64,000 nucleotides of DNA from Rhodoluna sp. (GTDB lineage: Bacteria; Actinomycetota; Actinomycetes; Actinomycetales; Microbacteriaceae). Below, one piece after another: positions 7,666-16,692 of this stretch. Below the pieces are notes generated by a model that worked only from the letters and a program-made list of their open reading frames with translations, did not search any database and was not told the DNA's origin. Location of the stretch: assembly GCF_024639375.1 (NCBI RefSeq), contig NZ_JAHEIM010000001.1, positions 80,856-144,855 on the forward strand. Direction: 5' to 3'. Position 1 is the first letter of the stretch. Every line of letters begins with the position of its first letter. Both the position numbers and the translations under genes were made by a program.

Positions 7666-9348
7666 ATGGCTGAATTCATCTATCAGATGATCAAAGCGCG
7701 CAAGGCGCACGGCGACAAGGTAATTCTCGACGACGTAACTTTGGCGTTTATCCCAGGTGCAAAAATCGGTGTGGTTGGCCCAAACGGTGCCGGTAAGTCA
7801 ACAGTTTTGAAGATTATGGCCGGTCTTGACTCACCAAGTAATGGTGAAGCTCGCCTGAGCCCTGATTACACAGTGGGCATGTTGATGCAGGAGCCACCGC
7901 TTGACGAAACTTTGACAGTCTTGGGCAACGTTGAACTTGCTGTGAAAGACACCAAGGCAAAGCTTGATCGTTTCAACGAGATTTCGGCTTTGATGTCTGA
8001 GCCAGATGCAGACTTTGATGCGCTACTTGCCGAGATGGGCACTCTGCAAGAGCAGATCGACCACCTTGACGCCTGGGATCTTGACTCGCAGCTGGAGCAG
8101 GCGATGGATGCGCTGCGTTGCCCGCCGAGTGACTCGATGGTTACTTCTCTTTCTGGTGGTGAGCGCCGCCGCGTGGCTCTTTGCAAGCTTCTACTTGAGA
8201 AGCCAGACCTACTTTTGCTTGATGAGCCAACAAACCACTTGGACGCAGAATCTGTTTTGTGGCTTGAGCAGCACTTGGCAAAGTACCCGGGTGCGGTGTT
8301 GGCCGTAACGCACGACCGTTACTTCCTCGACAACGTTGCCGAATGGATTCTGGAGCTCGACCGCGGTCGCGCTTATCCATATGAAGGCAACTACTCAACT
8401 TATCTGGAGAAGAAGCGTGAGCGTCTTGAGGTTGCCGGCAAGAAAGATGCAAAACTTGCCAAGCGTCTGAGCGAAGAACTTGATTGGGTTCGTTCTTCTT
8501 CTAAGGCACGTCAAACCAAGTCGAAGGCTCGTTTGGCCCGCTACGAAGAAATGGCTGCCGAGGCAGACCGCACCAGAAAGCTCGACTTTGAAGAAATTCA
8601 AATTCCAATGGGTCCTCGCTTGGGTGACATCGTTATTGAGGCCAAGAACTTGCAAAAGGGTTTTGATGGTCGCTCGCTAATCAACGGTCTATCTTTCAGT
8701 CTGCCGCGCAACGGCATTGTTGGCGTGATTGGTCCAAACGGTGTTGGTAAGTCAACTCTCTTCAAAACCATCGTTGGTCTTGAGAATCTTGATGGTGGCG
8801 ACCTAAAGGTTGGCGAAACCGTAAAGATTTCATACGTTGACCAGAGCCGTGGTGGCATTGACCCAAACAAATCCCTTTGGGAAGTTGTTTCGGGCGGGCT
8901 TGACTACATTCAGGTTGGCAACCAAGAAATGCCTTCGCGCGCATACGTTGCAGCGTTTGGTTTTAAAGGGCCAGACCAGCAGAAGCCTGCCGGCGTTTTG
9001 TCGGGTGGTGAGCGCAACCGCTTGAATCTTGCCCTGACTCTCAAAGAGGGTGGCAACCTCTTGCTACTCGACGAGCCAACAAACGACTTGGATGTTGAAA
9101 CACTTAGCAGTCTTGAAAACGCGTTGCTTGAGTTCCCTGGTTGTGCCGTGGTCATCACGCACGACCGTTGGTTCCTAGACCGCGTTGCTTCGCACATTTT
9201 GGCTTATGAGGGCACCGATGAGAATCCTGACCAGTGGTACTGGTTCGAAGGAAACTTTGAATCCTATGAAGAGAACAAGATTGCTCGCCTTGGCCCAGAT
9301 GCCGCTAAACCACACCGTTCGACCTACCGTCGATTGACTCGCGACTAA
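7666..9348 (+). CDS. ettA: ABC-F translation factor, EttA type
   Basis: 560 residues with two ABC ATPase domains and no membrane segments. Walker A motifs are GPNGAGKST (38-46) and GPNGVGKST (about 357-365). There are signatures LSGGERRRVAL and LSGGERNRLNL and Walker B LLLLDEPTNHLD and LLLLDEPTNDLD. The linker between the domains is long and charged (the P-site tRNA interaction motif region, about 240-310). EttA binds the ribosomal E site and gates the first peptide bond according to ATP/ADP. The structured region 7481-7626 directly precedes it. A perfect bidirectional terminator follows. Confidence 0.94.
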   Translation: MAEFIYQMIKARKAHGDKVILDDVTLAFIPGAKIGVVGPNGAGKSTVLKIMAGLDSPSNGEARLSPDYTVGMLMQEPPLDETLTVLGNVELAVKDTKAKLDRFNEISALMSEPDADFDALLAEMGTLQEQIDHLDAWDLDSQLEQAMDALRCPPSDSMVTSLSGGERRRVALCKLLLEKPDLLLLDEPTNHLDAESVLWLEQHLAKYPGAVLAVTHDRYFLDNVAEWILELDRGRAYPYEGNYSTYLEKKRERLEVAGKKDAKLAKRLSEELDWVRSSSKARQTKSKARLARYEEMAAEADRTRKLDFEEIQIPMGPRLGDIVIEAKNLQKGFDGRSLINGLSFSLPRNGIVGVIGPNGVGKSTLFKTIVGLENLDGGDLKVGETVKISYVDQSRGGIDPNKSLWEVVSGGLDYIQVGNQEMPSRAYVAAFGFKGPDQQKPAGVLSGGERNRLNLALTLKEGGNLLLLDEPTNDLDVETLSSLENALLEFPGCAVVITHDRWFLDRVASHILAYEGTDENPDQWYWFEGNFESYEENKIARLGPDAAKPHRSTYRRLTRD

Positions 9349-9356
9349 AAATTGCA

Positions 9357-9392
9357 AATAAAAAACCCAGTCACTCGAGTGGGTTTTTTATT
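9357..9392. terminator. Bidirectional intrinsic terminator between ettA and tesB
   Basis: Arms 9357-9369 (AATAAAAAACCCA) and 9380-9392 pair perfectly (13 bp) around a 10-nt loop, giving a U tract on either strand for the two convergent genes. Confidence 0.9.
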
Positions 9393-9403
9393 TGGGTGCG
9401 AGA

Positions 9404-10303
9404 TTATTTCAATTCGGGCACTCGAACCATGCCTTCTTGTGCCACGGTTGCAATTAACTCACCTCGACTGCTAAAGATTCTGCCTAGAGCTAAACCTCGA
9501 CCGCCTTGCGCACTCGGAGATTCCTGTGCGTAAAGCATCCACTGATCCACGCGCGCTGGTCGATGAAACCACATTGCATGATCAAGGCTGGCTGATTTCA
9601 ATCCGGGGTGTGACCAAGCAATGCCGTGACGTCGATAGATGCTTTCGAGAATTGAATAGTCGCTGGCGTAAGCAAGGGCAGCGGTGTGCAGTGCTTGATC
9701 GTCTGGCAAGTCTCCCAATGCGCGAAGCCAAACCGCCTGGTGGGCAACCGGTTTTCCTTCAACATTGAAATAGATTGCAGATTCAACGTGTCGCATATCA
9801 AATGGGCGAGCCTTTGCCCAGTACTGTGCAACCGGGTGTGGGTTGTCACCGATTAGTTCGGCGGCACTTGGTAGCGATTCTGGATCTGGGATGTTCTCTG
9901 GAAAGTCATCCTGGTGTTCGAGACCTGGGTCGTGTTCTTGAAACGAAGCAATCATCGAAAAGATTGGCAGGTCCTCTTGAAATGCCTGAACTCGGCGAGT
10001 GCTGAACGAGCGACCATCACGCAAGCGATCAACCGAAAATGTCACTGGAAGATTAATGTTTCCCGGGCGCAAAAAATAGCCGTGCATTGAGTGCACATCG
10101 CGTTGCTCAATTGTGCGTGAGGCTGCAACCAAACTTTGGGCCAACACCTGGCCACCGAAAACACGTCCGTGCGGCATCCATTGGCTTTGACCGATGAATG
10201 TGTCTTCGTTGCTTGCTGAATTGCTGGTTGGCTCAAGGTCGAGCGTTGCAATCATCTCTGCCAATGGGTCGCTAGGAATCTGGTGGCTCAAAATTTCGCT
10301 CAA
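9404..10303 (-). CDS. tesB: Acyl-CoA thioesterase II (TesB)
   Basis: Hydrolyses acyl-CoA to free fatty acid and CoA; double hot-dog fold. 299 residues with WMPHGRVFGGQVLAQSLVAA (about 42-61), the acyl-binding HGYFLRPGN and the C-terminal SLDHAMWFHRP (about 239-249) with the catalytic Asp. The TTG at 10303 is used here; the internal ATG at 10255 (MIATLDLEPT) would give a protein closer to the usual family length and cannot be excluded. Divergent from the unknown gene at 10349. Confidence 0.93.
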   Translation of the reverse strand: MSEILSHQIPSDPLAEMIATLDLEPTSNSASNEDTFIGQSQWMPHGRVFGGQVLAQSLVAASRTIEQRDVHSMHGYFLRPGNINLPVTFSVDRLRDGRSFSTRRVQAFQEDLPIFSMIASFQEHDPGLEHQDDFPENIPDPESLPSAAELIGDNPHPVAQYWAKARPFDMRHVESAIYFNVEGKPVAHQAVWLRALGDLPDDQALHTAALAYASDYSILESIYRRHGIAWSHPGLKSASLDHAMWFHRPARVDQWMLYAQESPSAQGGRGLALGRIFSSRGELIATVAQEGMVRVPELK

Positions 10304-10333
10304 TTCTTTGGGGCAACATTGCCAATCTCAGGC

Positions 10334-10340
10334 TAGTTTA
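10334..10340. promoter_or_regulatory. Overlapping divergent -10 elements (TAGTTT / TAAACT)
   Basis: TAGTTTA gives TAGTTT on the plus strand (10334-10339, nine bases before ATG 10349) and TAAACT on the minus strand (10340-10335, facing tesB). Another short divergent spacer with overlapping Pribnow boxes, less symmetric than the CTAG modules. Confidence 0.4.
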
Positions 10341-10348
10341 GACAGGTC

Positions 10349-11011
10349 ATGATTAACCCCTTTGTGCTTGCAGACCGCGAAACCGCGGCTGATCTCCAGT
10401 CTTTCTTGAATCGCGCCAAGCGTCTAGATCCAGATGGTTTGGTGCGCCTTCGTGCCTTTGGCAACATTCTTGCAGCCTATGTTGCGCCAATTTTTTCTGG
10501 CAACCTGATGGATTCGGGGCCGACGGTTTTGGGCCTGCGCACGGCTGAATTGGCAGCTGACGCCGAGCTGGATGCGCTCGTGCCAATCGCAGCAATGCAG
10601 GAGCGACTGGCTCACCTTTTGGGCAGCGAAGAAACTGCTGAGTTCAAAGTGCAATTGCTGGACACTCAACGAGCGCCTTGGGCCGGCATTTCACCGCCGC
10701 GCCAGGGTTGGCTGCAAATCGGCACCATCAATGAAAACCGACTAACTCAAATTGCTAGGGATGGCATCGCCGAAGTAGCTGCAGCACTTCCCGAGTCAGT
10801 GGGTGGGCCAATCGCGGCACGCATCCGCGGTGATATCTGGGGCCGGGGAATTGACCTTGAAACCAAAGTGCCAACCGGCGCGGCATTTGCAGCGGCTGGG
10901 TTGGGGTTTCTAACCGAGAACGAAGAGGTTGGCCTTTATCAAGCCGATGGTTGGATTCGCCTGAGCAGTTTGCACGGACACGTGCTGGCTAAAGTGGCAA
11001 CCCGCTTTTAG
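10349..11011 (+). CDS. Conserved hypothetical protein
   Basis: 220 residues, not recognised. No signal peptide or membrane segment. The N-terminal half is alanine-rich and helical (ADRETAADLQSFLNRAK, TAELAADAELDALVP). The C-terminal part has an alternating hydrophobic pattern ending in GWIRLSSLHGHVLAKVATRF. There is no obvious catalytic motif, although GPIAARIRGDIWGRGIDLE is a distinctive stretch for a search. Codon use matches its neighbours. It stands alone between tesB (divergent) and the globin gene (convergent, 11 bp away), so the context gives no function. Confidence 0.75.
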   Translation: MINPFVLADRETAADLQSFLNRAKRLDPDGLVRLRAFGNILAAYVAPIFSGNLMDSGPTVLGLRTAELAADAELDALVPIAAMQERLAHLLGSEETAEFKVQLLDTQRAPWAGISPPRQGWLQIGTINENRLTQIARDGIAEVAAALPESVGGPIAARIRGDIWGRGIDLETKVPTGAAFAAAGLGFLTENEEVGLYQADGWIRLSSLHGHVLAKVATRF

Positions 11012-11022
11012 GGGTTTGCGAA

Positions 11023-11472
11023 TTAGTCTTCTGCGCTGTTGAGCAGCGATCTTGCTGCGCTGTCTAGGTAGCCCCAAAGTTCAGCTTCTTGCAGTGGTGG
11101 CAGTTCAAGAGATTCCAATGCGGCACGCATGTGCAACAACCAAGCGTCGCGAGCAGTTGGGCCGATCTTGAACGCATTGTGTCGCATTCGAAGTCGAGGG
11201 TGACCGCGCTGTTCTTGGTAAGTGCTTGGCCCGCCCCAATATTGCTCAAGAAATAATTGCAAACGTTCTACTGCAGGGCCTAAATCCTCTTCGGGGTACA
11301 TCGGCCTTAGCAATGCATCGCCGGCAACTCCCTCATAAAACTTGTCAACGAGCTTCTTGAAAGTTTGCGCACCGCCAACCATGTCATAGAAACTGCCGCC
11401 AACACGTTGGCCTTCAGAGTTTCTAATCTGCACCGATTGAATCTTGCCGGCCTCTTCGAATCCGTTAGCCAA
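11023..11472 (-). CDS. glbO: Group II truncated haemoglobin (GlbO type)
   Basis: Haem protein of the 2/2 globin fold. Family motifs: SFYDMVGGAQTF, FYEGVAGDALLRPMYPEEDL, LQLFLEQYWGGPSTYQEQRGHPRLRMRH (proximal His in RMRH) and the group II Trp in RDAWLLHM. Likely roles by family are oxygen or NO handling close to the membrane. About 22 residues precede the usual start; the TTG at 11472 directly follows the mscS stop, and a GTG at codon 14 is an alternative. Last gene of pepN-mscS-glbO. Confidence 0.93.
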   Translation of the reverse strand: MANGFEEAGKIQSVQIRNSEGQRVGGSFYDMVGGAQTFKKLVDKFYEGVAGDALLRPMYPEEDLGPAVERLQLFLEQYWGGPSTYQEQRGHPRLRMRHNAFKIGPTARDAWLLHMRAALESLELPPLQEAELWGYLDSAARSLLNSAED

Positions 11473-12390
11473 TTACTTGACCGCCTTGCCGGCAACTTCA
11501 ACGTAAATGTTTTGGTTGCTTGCGGCGAGTGAAATTTTTGATGTGTGCAGTGCCTTTTTTATGCGGGCGCGAAGTTCGCGGGCAAGCTCATCTTGTTTCG
11601 TTGGTTTTACTTTTTGCACAATGCGCAGCACAACCTGCTCGCCGCTTAGAGCTTCAATTCCCCAAACCTCGGGCTTGCCAATTACTGAACTCTTGAATGA
11701 GGCTTCAGCAATTAATTTTTGGGCTGCATCGGAAATCACTGTCGTGGCTTTGTCGACGTTTGTTGAGTAATCCAGTGCGATATCAAGAACAACTCGTGAC
11801 CATCCCTGCGATGAATTGCCCACTCGAACGATTTCACCGTTGCGCACATACCAAAGCGTGCCTTGCACATCGCGAACCTGTGTAACGCGCATGCCAACAG
11901 ATTCGACAACGCCGTTTGCCTGGCCCAGGTCAACAACATCGCCCACGCCATATTGGTCTTCAAAAACAATGAAAAGACCTGAGATCAGGTCGCGCACCAG
12001 GCTTTGAGCACCAAAACCGATCGCCGCTCCCAAAATTCCGGCACCGGCAATAATGGCACCCACTGCAACACCAAGCTCGCCAAGAATCATCGATGCACCA
12101 AGGATGTAGAGGCTCCAAGTAATGAAGTTGCTCAGCACCGAGCCCATTGTTTTAGCTCGTTGAACAACGCGGGCCTGAGTCATAGGTGAGTCAATTTCTT
12201 GGCTCAGAGCAGCTTTGTTGGTTTTGCCTTTTACTCCGGCGATGATTCCGCGAACGACTCGTCGAACTGAAATCAGCAGCAGTGCACGAAGAACAATTAC
12301 ACCAATCACCATCAATACGATGCGAATCAGAGTTTGGTAGTCGTGCCAAAAAGCCACGGCCAAATCAATTGCGTTGGTGTAAAAAGTCAT
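11473..12390 (-). CDS. mscS: Small-conductance mechanosensitive channel (MscS family)
   Basis: 305 residues. After an N-terminal membrane segment come further helices and the pore helix GAIIAGAGILGAAIGFGAQSLVRD (about 118-141) with the Gly/Ala packing typical of MscS TM3. Then comes the beta domain (FIVFEDQYGVGDVVDLG, GVVESVGMRVTQVRDVQGTLWYVRNGEI). It opens under membrane tension to release solutes on osmotic downshock. It begins two bases after the pepN stop, so the two are co-transcribed, and it abuts glbO. Confidence 0.94.
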   Translation of the reverse strand: MTFYTNAIDLAVAFWHDYQTLIRIVLMVIGVIVLRALLLISVRRVVRGIIAGVKGKTNKAALSQEIDSPMTQARVVQRAKTMGSVLSNFITWSLYILGASMILGELGVAVGAIIAGAGILGAAIGFGAQSLVRDLISGLFIVFEDQYGVGDVVDLGQANGVVESVGMRVTQVRDVQGTLWYVRNGEIVRVGNSSQGWSRVVLDIALDYSTNVDKATTVISDAAQKLIAEASFKSSVIGKPEVWGIEALSGEQVVLRIVQKVKPTKQDELARELRARIKKALHTSKISLAASNQNIYVEVAGKAVK

Positions 12391-12392
12391 GC

Positions 12393-14948
12393 CTAGCCCT
12401 TCAGGTCACGAGCTTGTGCCGCAAGTGCACGCTCAACATTTGCCAAACCTTCTACCAAAATACGCTTCAACGCCGGAATCTCGGCGATTTCGGCGCGTTC
12501 GATTGCTTGCTTTGATTTCGCAACCAATTCTGGGCTGGCAATAATGCTCGGGTACAGATTTTCAATTAGGTACTCGGCAATTTTGAAGGTGTTGTCGTTC
12601 CAAATTCGAACCACGTTTGCAAAGTATCGATCAACAAATGGCTCAATCAGTGAGCCGTCATTGACCCGAACAAATCCAAGGCTGGCCGCATCAACCAAAA
12701 CATTTGAAAGTTTGTGTGTCTCGGTTAGCAGTTTCCAGGCAGTCTCTTTATCGGCGGCGGTTGGCAGCGCGGCGCGTGCACCGGCAGCAGCCTTTTGTCC
12801 GTTAGCAGTGTTATCGCTTGCCAGCTCGGCATCGATGTCTTGCGCCTTGCGTCGACCGCCCACAACCAAGCCAGCCAACAGCTCCCAGCGAAGGTCGGCA
12901 TCAATGGTGAGTTGCGGCAACATTTCTTTGCCCACAAATAGCGCTTCGAGAGCATCGAGTTGCGAAGCGGTGCTGGCAAACGATGCAAAGAACTTGGTAA
13001 ATTGCAATTGCGCATCAGAGCCAGGCTCAGCATTTCGTGCGAGCGCCAAGAGGCCATCGCCGATTTCGGCCAGTGCAGCCTCGCGATTCTGAGGAGCAAC
13101 ATAAAGATGCGCAGCGGTAGTTAGTTGACGAAGCAAAGTCAACATGGTGGTTGATTCGGTTTCGGTAGCAATGTTGTTCAACACCAGCTTGATGAAATCG
13201 CGTGGGCTGGTTTCGGCATCGCGAGTTGCATCCCAAGCAGCACCCCAAATTAGCGTGCGGGCGAGTGAGTCGTCGAAGTTCGATAGGTGAGACAGCGCAG
13301 TGTTCAATGAGTGGTCGTCAAGGCGAATCTTGGAGTAAGCCAGGTCGTCGTCATTGAGCAAAACTAAGTCTGGTCGGTCTAGACCAACCAACTCATCGAC
13401 ATTCGTGGTTGCACCGTCAACATCGAGCTCTAGGCGGTGCACTCGGGTCAATTTGCCGTCGACCAAGTTGTAGAAACCGATTGCCATGCGGTGTGGGCGA
13501 AGAGTTGGGTGTTCATCGATAGCTGTTTGCTTCACCACAAATGACGTGATCTTGTTGCTTTCGTCAACCACGATGATTGGGCGAAGAGTGTTCACGCCTG
13601 CAGTCTCAAGCCAAAGCTTTGACCAACTTCGTAGCTCGCGACCCGACTGCGCTTCAAGTTCAACCAGCAAGTCCGAAAGTTCTGTGTTTTGGTAGGCGTG
13701 CTTCTTGAAATAACTGGCCACGCCGGCGAGAAATTTTTCTTGACCAACCCAGGCAACAAGTTGCTTCAATACCGAAGCGCCCTTGGCGTAGGTAATGCCA
13801 TCGAAGTTCACCTGAACATCGGCTAGGTCATTGATCTCGGCAACGATTGGGTGAGTGGATGGCAATTGGTCTTGGCGGTAAGCCCATGACTTTTCGAGTG
13901 CGGTAAAAGTTGTCCAGGCGCCTTTCCACTCGGTGGCTTCGGCTGTGGCGAGTGTTGAAGCATATTCGGCGAATGATTCGTTTAGCCAAAGGTCGTTCCA
14001 CCACTTCATGGTGACCAAGTCGCCAAACCACATGTGTGCCAACTCGTGCAAAATTGTCACCACGCGGCGCTCGCGAATTGCATCGGTCACCTTCGAGCGA
14101 AATACATAGGTCTCGGTGAATGTAACCGCGCCGGCGTTCTCCATGGCGCCAGCGTTGAATTCTGGAACAAACAGCTGGTCATACTTTTCAAACGGGTAAG
14201 GCTGATCAAAAGCTTTTTCATAGAACTCAAAACCTTGACGAGTCTTCTCAAAGATGTAATCGGCGTCCATGAACTGAGCCAATGACGCGCGGCTAAACAC
14301 GCCAAGTGGAATTTCGCGACCGTCAGAGCTGGTCAGTGAACTGCGAGTTTCAACATAAGGCCCCGCAATAATTGCTGTGATGTAGCTAGAAATGCGTGGG
14401 GAAGGGGCAAAGTTCCAAGTTGCTTTTCCTTCACCGGCGGCATCCGGAGCAGGTGAGGTCTGGTTCGAAACAACTTTCCAGTGTGAAGGCGCTGTGATGC
14501 TGAAAGCGAAAGTTGCTTTTAGGTCTGGTTGCTCAAACACTGCAAAAACACGGCGAGAGTCCGGCACCTCGAACTGGGTATAGAGGTATACCTCATTGTC
14601 AACCGGGTCAACAAATCGGTGCAGGCCCTCACCGGTATTCATAAACAGCGAGTCTGACTCGACGATCAATTCGTTGCGAGTCTGCAGGTTGTCCAATTGA
14701 ATGCGAGTGCCATCGGCAACTGCATTCCCATCAAGCTCGACTCCGTTTAGAATCACTCGATGAACTTTGTCGGTGATGGCATCAATGAATGTGCCGGCGC
14801 CTGCCTGGTGTGAGTTGAAATTCACTGTTGTGGTCGATTTGAAAACTCGATCACTAACGGTGAGGTCTAAAGCTACTTGGTAGCTTTCTACGCTGAGTAG
14901 TTGGGCGCGGGCGGCAGCCTCTGCGCGGGTTAGATTCTCTCCAGGCAA
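12393..14948 (-). CDS. pepN: Aminopeptidase N (M1 family)
   Basis: 851-residue zinc metallopeptidase that removes N-terminal residues from peptides. The GAMENAGAVTF exopeptidase motif (about 266-276) and HELAHMWFGDLVT with the downstream NESFAEY glutamate form the HExxH-18-E zinc site; the C-terminal ERAP1-like domain is complete. The TTG start at 14948 gives PGENLTRAEAAARA, the conserved N-terminus of actinobacterial PepN, so it is well supported. First gene of the pepN-mscS-glbO operon and divergent from the antiporter gene. Confidence 0.97.
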   Translation of the reverse strand: MPGENLTRAEAAARAQLLSVESYQVALDLTVSDRVFKSTTTVNFNSHQAGAGTFIDAITDKVHRVILNGVELDGNAVADGTRIQLDNLQTRNELIVESDSLFMNTGEGLHRFVDPVDNEVYLYTQFEVPDSRRVFAVFEQPDLKATFAFSITAPSHWKVVSNQTSPAPDAAGEGKATWNFAPSPRISSYITAIIAGPYVETRSSLTSSDGREIPLGVFSRASLAQFMDADYIFEKTRQGFEFYEKAFDQPYPFEKYDQLFVPEFNAGAMENAGAVTFTETYVFRSKVTDAIRERRVVTILHELAHMWFGDLVTMKWWNDLWLNESFAEYASTLATAEATEWKGAWTTFTALEKSWAYRQDQLPSTHPIVAEINDLADVQVNFDGITYAKGASVLKQLVAWVGQEKFLAGVASYFKKHAYQNTELSDLLVELEAQSGRELRSWSKLWLETAGVNTLRPIIVVDESNKITSFVVKQTAIDEHPTLRPHRMAIGFYNLVDGKLTRVHRLELDVDGATTNVDELVGLDRPDLVLLNDDDLAYSKIRLDDHSLNTALSHLSNFDDSLARTLIWGAAWDATRDAETSPRDFIKLVLNNIATETESTTMLTLLRQLTTAAHLYVAPQNREAALAEIGDGLLALARNAEPGSDAQLQFTKFFASFASTASQLDALEALFVGKEMLPQLTIDADLRWELLAGLVVGGRRKAQDIDAELASDNTANGQKAAAGARAALPTAADKETAWKLLTETHKLSNVLVDAASLGFVRVNDGSLIEPFVDRYFANVVRIWNDNTFKIAEYLIENLYPSIIASPELVAKSKQAIERAEIAEIPALKRILVEGLANVERALAAQARDLKG

Positions 14949-15006
14949 TTTACATCCGATGCTTTTGTTTATGTTTGCATAAGCCTAACTCGCGCATTTA
15001 TTAGCC

Positions 15007-15012
15007 GATAAT
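15007..15012 (+). promoter_or_regulatory. -10 element GATAAT for the Kef-type antiporter
   Basis: GATAAT is followed by GAACCT and then ATG 15019, exactly six bases, without a ribosome site; fits a leaderless transcript. Confidence 0.5.
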
Positions 15013-15018
15013 GAACCT

Positions 15019-16212
15019 ATGGATACGCTGCTGGCGGCAATTTCATCGTCAGAAACCCAAAGTCTGGCCTTGGCAGAAATTGGCGCGCTTTTATTGGTGC
15101 TCGGCATCGCAGCCTTCTTCGCCGTCTGGGTAAAACTCTCCGTCATCCCTTTTTATTTGGTGATCGGCTTGCTGCTGGGCAAGGGCGGCCTTTTTCCTTT
15201 GGAACTCAGCGAGGACTTTCTTAAGACCGGCGCGCAGTTGGGCGCCATCTTGCTTTTGCTCATGCTTGGGTTGGAGCACTCCGGGCCAAGTTTGGCTTCG
15301 GCATTCATGGAGCGAAAATCCATTGGTGCCATTGATTTTGCTTTGAATGCTTTGCCAGGTGCAGCAATTGGTTTTCTGATGGGCTGGGGCTTTCTCGGCG
15401 CCTTCGTGCTCGGAGGCATTACCTATGTGAGCTCTTCGGGCATCGCATCGCAAATGATAAAAGAAACCGGCTGGCAGCGCTCTGAAGTTTCGAGACGCGT
15501 CACCACGGTGCTTGTGGTTGAAGACCTCACGCTTGCCCCTTATCTGCCACTTTTGGCAACTATCGTGGCCGGGCTAGGAGCAATCGCTGGTTTTGTTTCA
15601 GTCGCAGGCGCCATTTTGATTACCGGGCTTGCTTTGGTGATTGCCTTCCGAGGTGAAAACGCGCTGGGGCGAATTTTGAACACGCAGGCGCAAGGTGGGC
15701 TTTTGCTGACCGTTTTTGGCGCAGCCTTGCTTGCTGCCGGTTCGGCTGAACTGATTGGTTTCTCTTCGGCAGTTGCAGCATTTTTGGTTGGCTTGGTGCT
15801 CACCGGCGAAGTGGCCTTCGCAGTGCGTTTGCGTCTTGCGCCACTGCGTGATCTTTTCGCGGCAATCTTCTTCTTATTCTTTGGGCTCAGTGTTTCACCA
15901 GTCGAAATGTTGCCAGTCCTGCCGTTGGCACTATTGCTCACCGCCCTGGGAATCCTTGGCAAAATGTATGTCGGTTACACCATTGCCAAAGACATGTCAG
16001 ATGGCTCAGCCTGGAAACGTGCCGGGGCCTTCTTGATTGCGCGAGGCGAATTCTCGATTGTTATTGCCGGCCTGGCGGCCACAACTGCCTTTGGCGGGCA
16101 ACTAAAGGCCTTGACTCTTACCTATGTGTTGTTAACCTCGATATCGGCATCCGTGGTGCTTCGTGCTTTTCGAAGCACTTTCGAAAAAGCCAGGGCAAAG
16201 AAGAAGCCTTAA
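15019..16212 (+). CDS. Kef-type cation/proton antiporter (CPA2 family)
   Basis: 397 residues, almost entirely hydrophobic (about 12-13 segments), with the CPA2 pattern YLVIGLLLGKGGLFPL, LLLMLGLEHSG, GITYVSSSGIASQMIKETG and a late FLIARGEFSIVIAGL. It would exchange K+ or Na+ for protons in the membrane. The C-terminal TrkA-N/TrkA-C regulatory domain of KefB/C is absent; the protein ends shortly after the last helix (FEKARAKKKP). No separate TrkA gene is adjacent. rpiB follows after 9 bp. Confidence 0.88.
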   Translation: MDTLLAAISSSETQSLALAEIGALLLVLGIAAFFAVWVKLSVIPFYLVIGLLLGKGGLFPLELSEDFLKTGAQLGAILLLLMLGLEHSGPSLASAFMERKSIGAIDFALNALPGAAIGFLMGWGFLGAFVLGGITYVSSSGIASQMIKETGWQRSEVSRRVTTVLVVEDLTLAPYLPLLATIVAGLGAIAGFVSVAGAILITGLALVIAFRGENALGRILNTQAQGGLLLTVFGAALLAAGSAELIGFSSAVAAFLVGLVLTGEVAFAVRLRLAPLRDLFAAIFFLFFGLSVSPVEMLPVLPLALLLTALGILGKMYVGYTIAKDMSDGSAWKRAGAFLIARGEFSIVIAGLAATTAFGGQLKALTLTYVLLTSISASVVLRAFRSTFEKARAKKKP

Positions 16213-16215
16213 ACT
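16210..16215 (+). promoter_or_regulatory. -10 element TAAACT for rpiB
   Basis: TAAACT overlaps the stop of the antiporter gene and ends six bases before ATG 16222, giving rpiB its own leaderless start inside an apparent operon. Confidence 0.5.
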
Positions 16216-16221
16216 GGTGCC

Positions 16222-16692
16222 ATGCGCATTCACATCGCCACCGATCACGCGGGCCTAGAGCTGAGCCACTTTCTTATTCGCGAACTAACCAAGCAGGGTC
16301 ACGAGGTTTTTGACCACGGGCCAGTTGAATATGACGCTTTGGATGATTACCCAAGTTTCTGCATCAATGCAGCACTTGCCGTGGTTGCCGATGAGCAAGC
16401 GGGAACTCAGGCGCTTGGCATTGTGCTTGGTGGTTCGGGCAATGGTGAGCAAATTGCTGCAAACAAAGTGAAGGGCATTCGTGCCGCCTTGGCCTGGAAC
16501 GAGTCAACCGCAAAATTGGCGCGCGAACACAACGACGCCAACGTGATTGCTGTTGGCGCTCGTCAGCACAGCCAAGAAGAAGTGCTGCACCTAATTGAAC
16601 TTTTCATTGCCGAGCCTTTTAGCAACGATGAACGTCACGTGCGTCGCATTGGCAAGATTGGCACCTACGAACAAGCGGGAGACATTCTCTAA
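16222..16692 (+). CDS. rpiB: Ribose-5-phosphate isomerase B
   Basis: Interconverts ribose 5-phosphate and ribulose 5-phosphate (pentose phosphate pathway). 156 residues of the mycobacterial subtype: MRIHIATDHAGLEL, GIVLGGSGNGEQIAANKVKG and LAREHNDANVIAVGARQ. This subtype lacks the E. coli-type catalytic Cys and instead uses the Glu in GNGEQ, which is present. It is the standard enzyme; a divergent paralogue lies at 40706-41170. The nei gene starts immediately after its stop. Confidence 0.95.
   Translation: MRIHIATDHAGLELSHFLIRELTKQGHEVFDHGPVEYDALDDYPSFCINAALAVVADEQAGTQALGIVLGGSGNGEQIAANKVKGIRAALAWNESTAKLAREHNDANVIAVGARQHSQEEVLHLIELFIAEPFSNDERHVRRIGKIGTYEQAGDIL

Noticed and set aside
16222..16692. 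Recent duplication linking the two RpiB-like genes
   Set aside because: The two proteins differ strongly in sequence and active site, so they are old paralogues.
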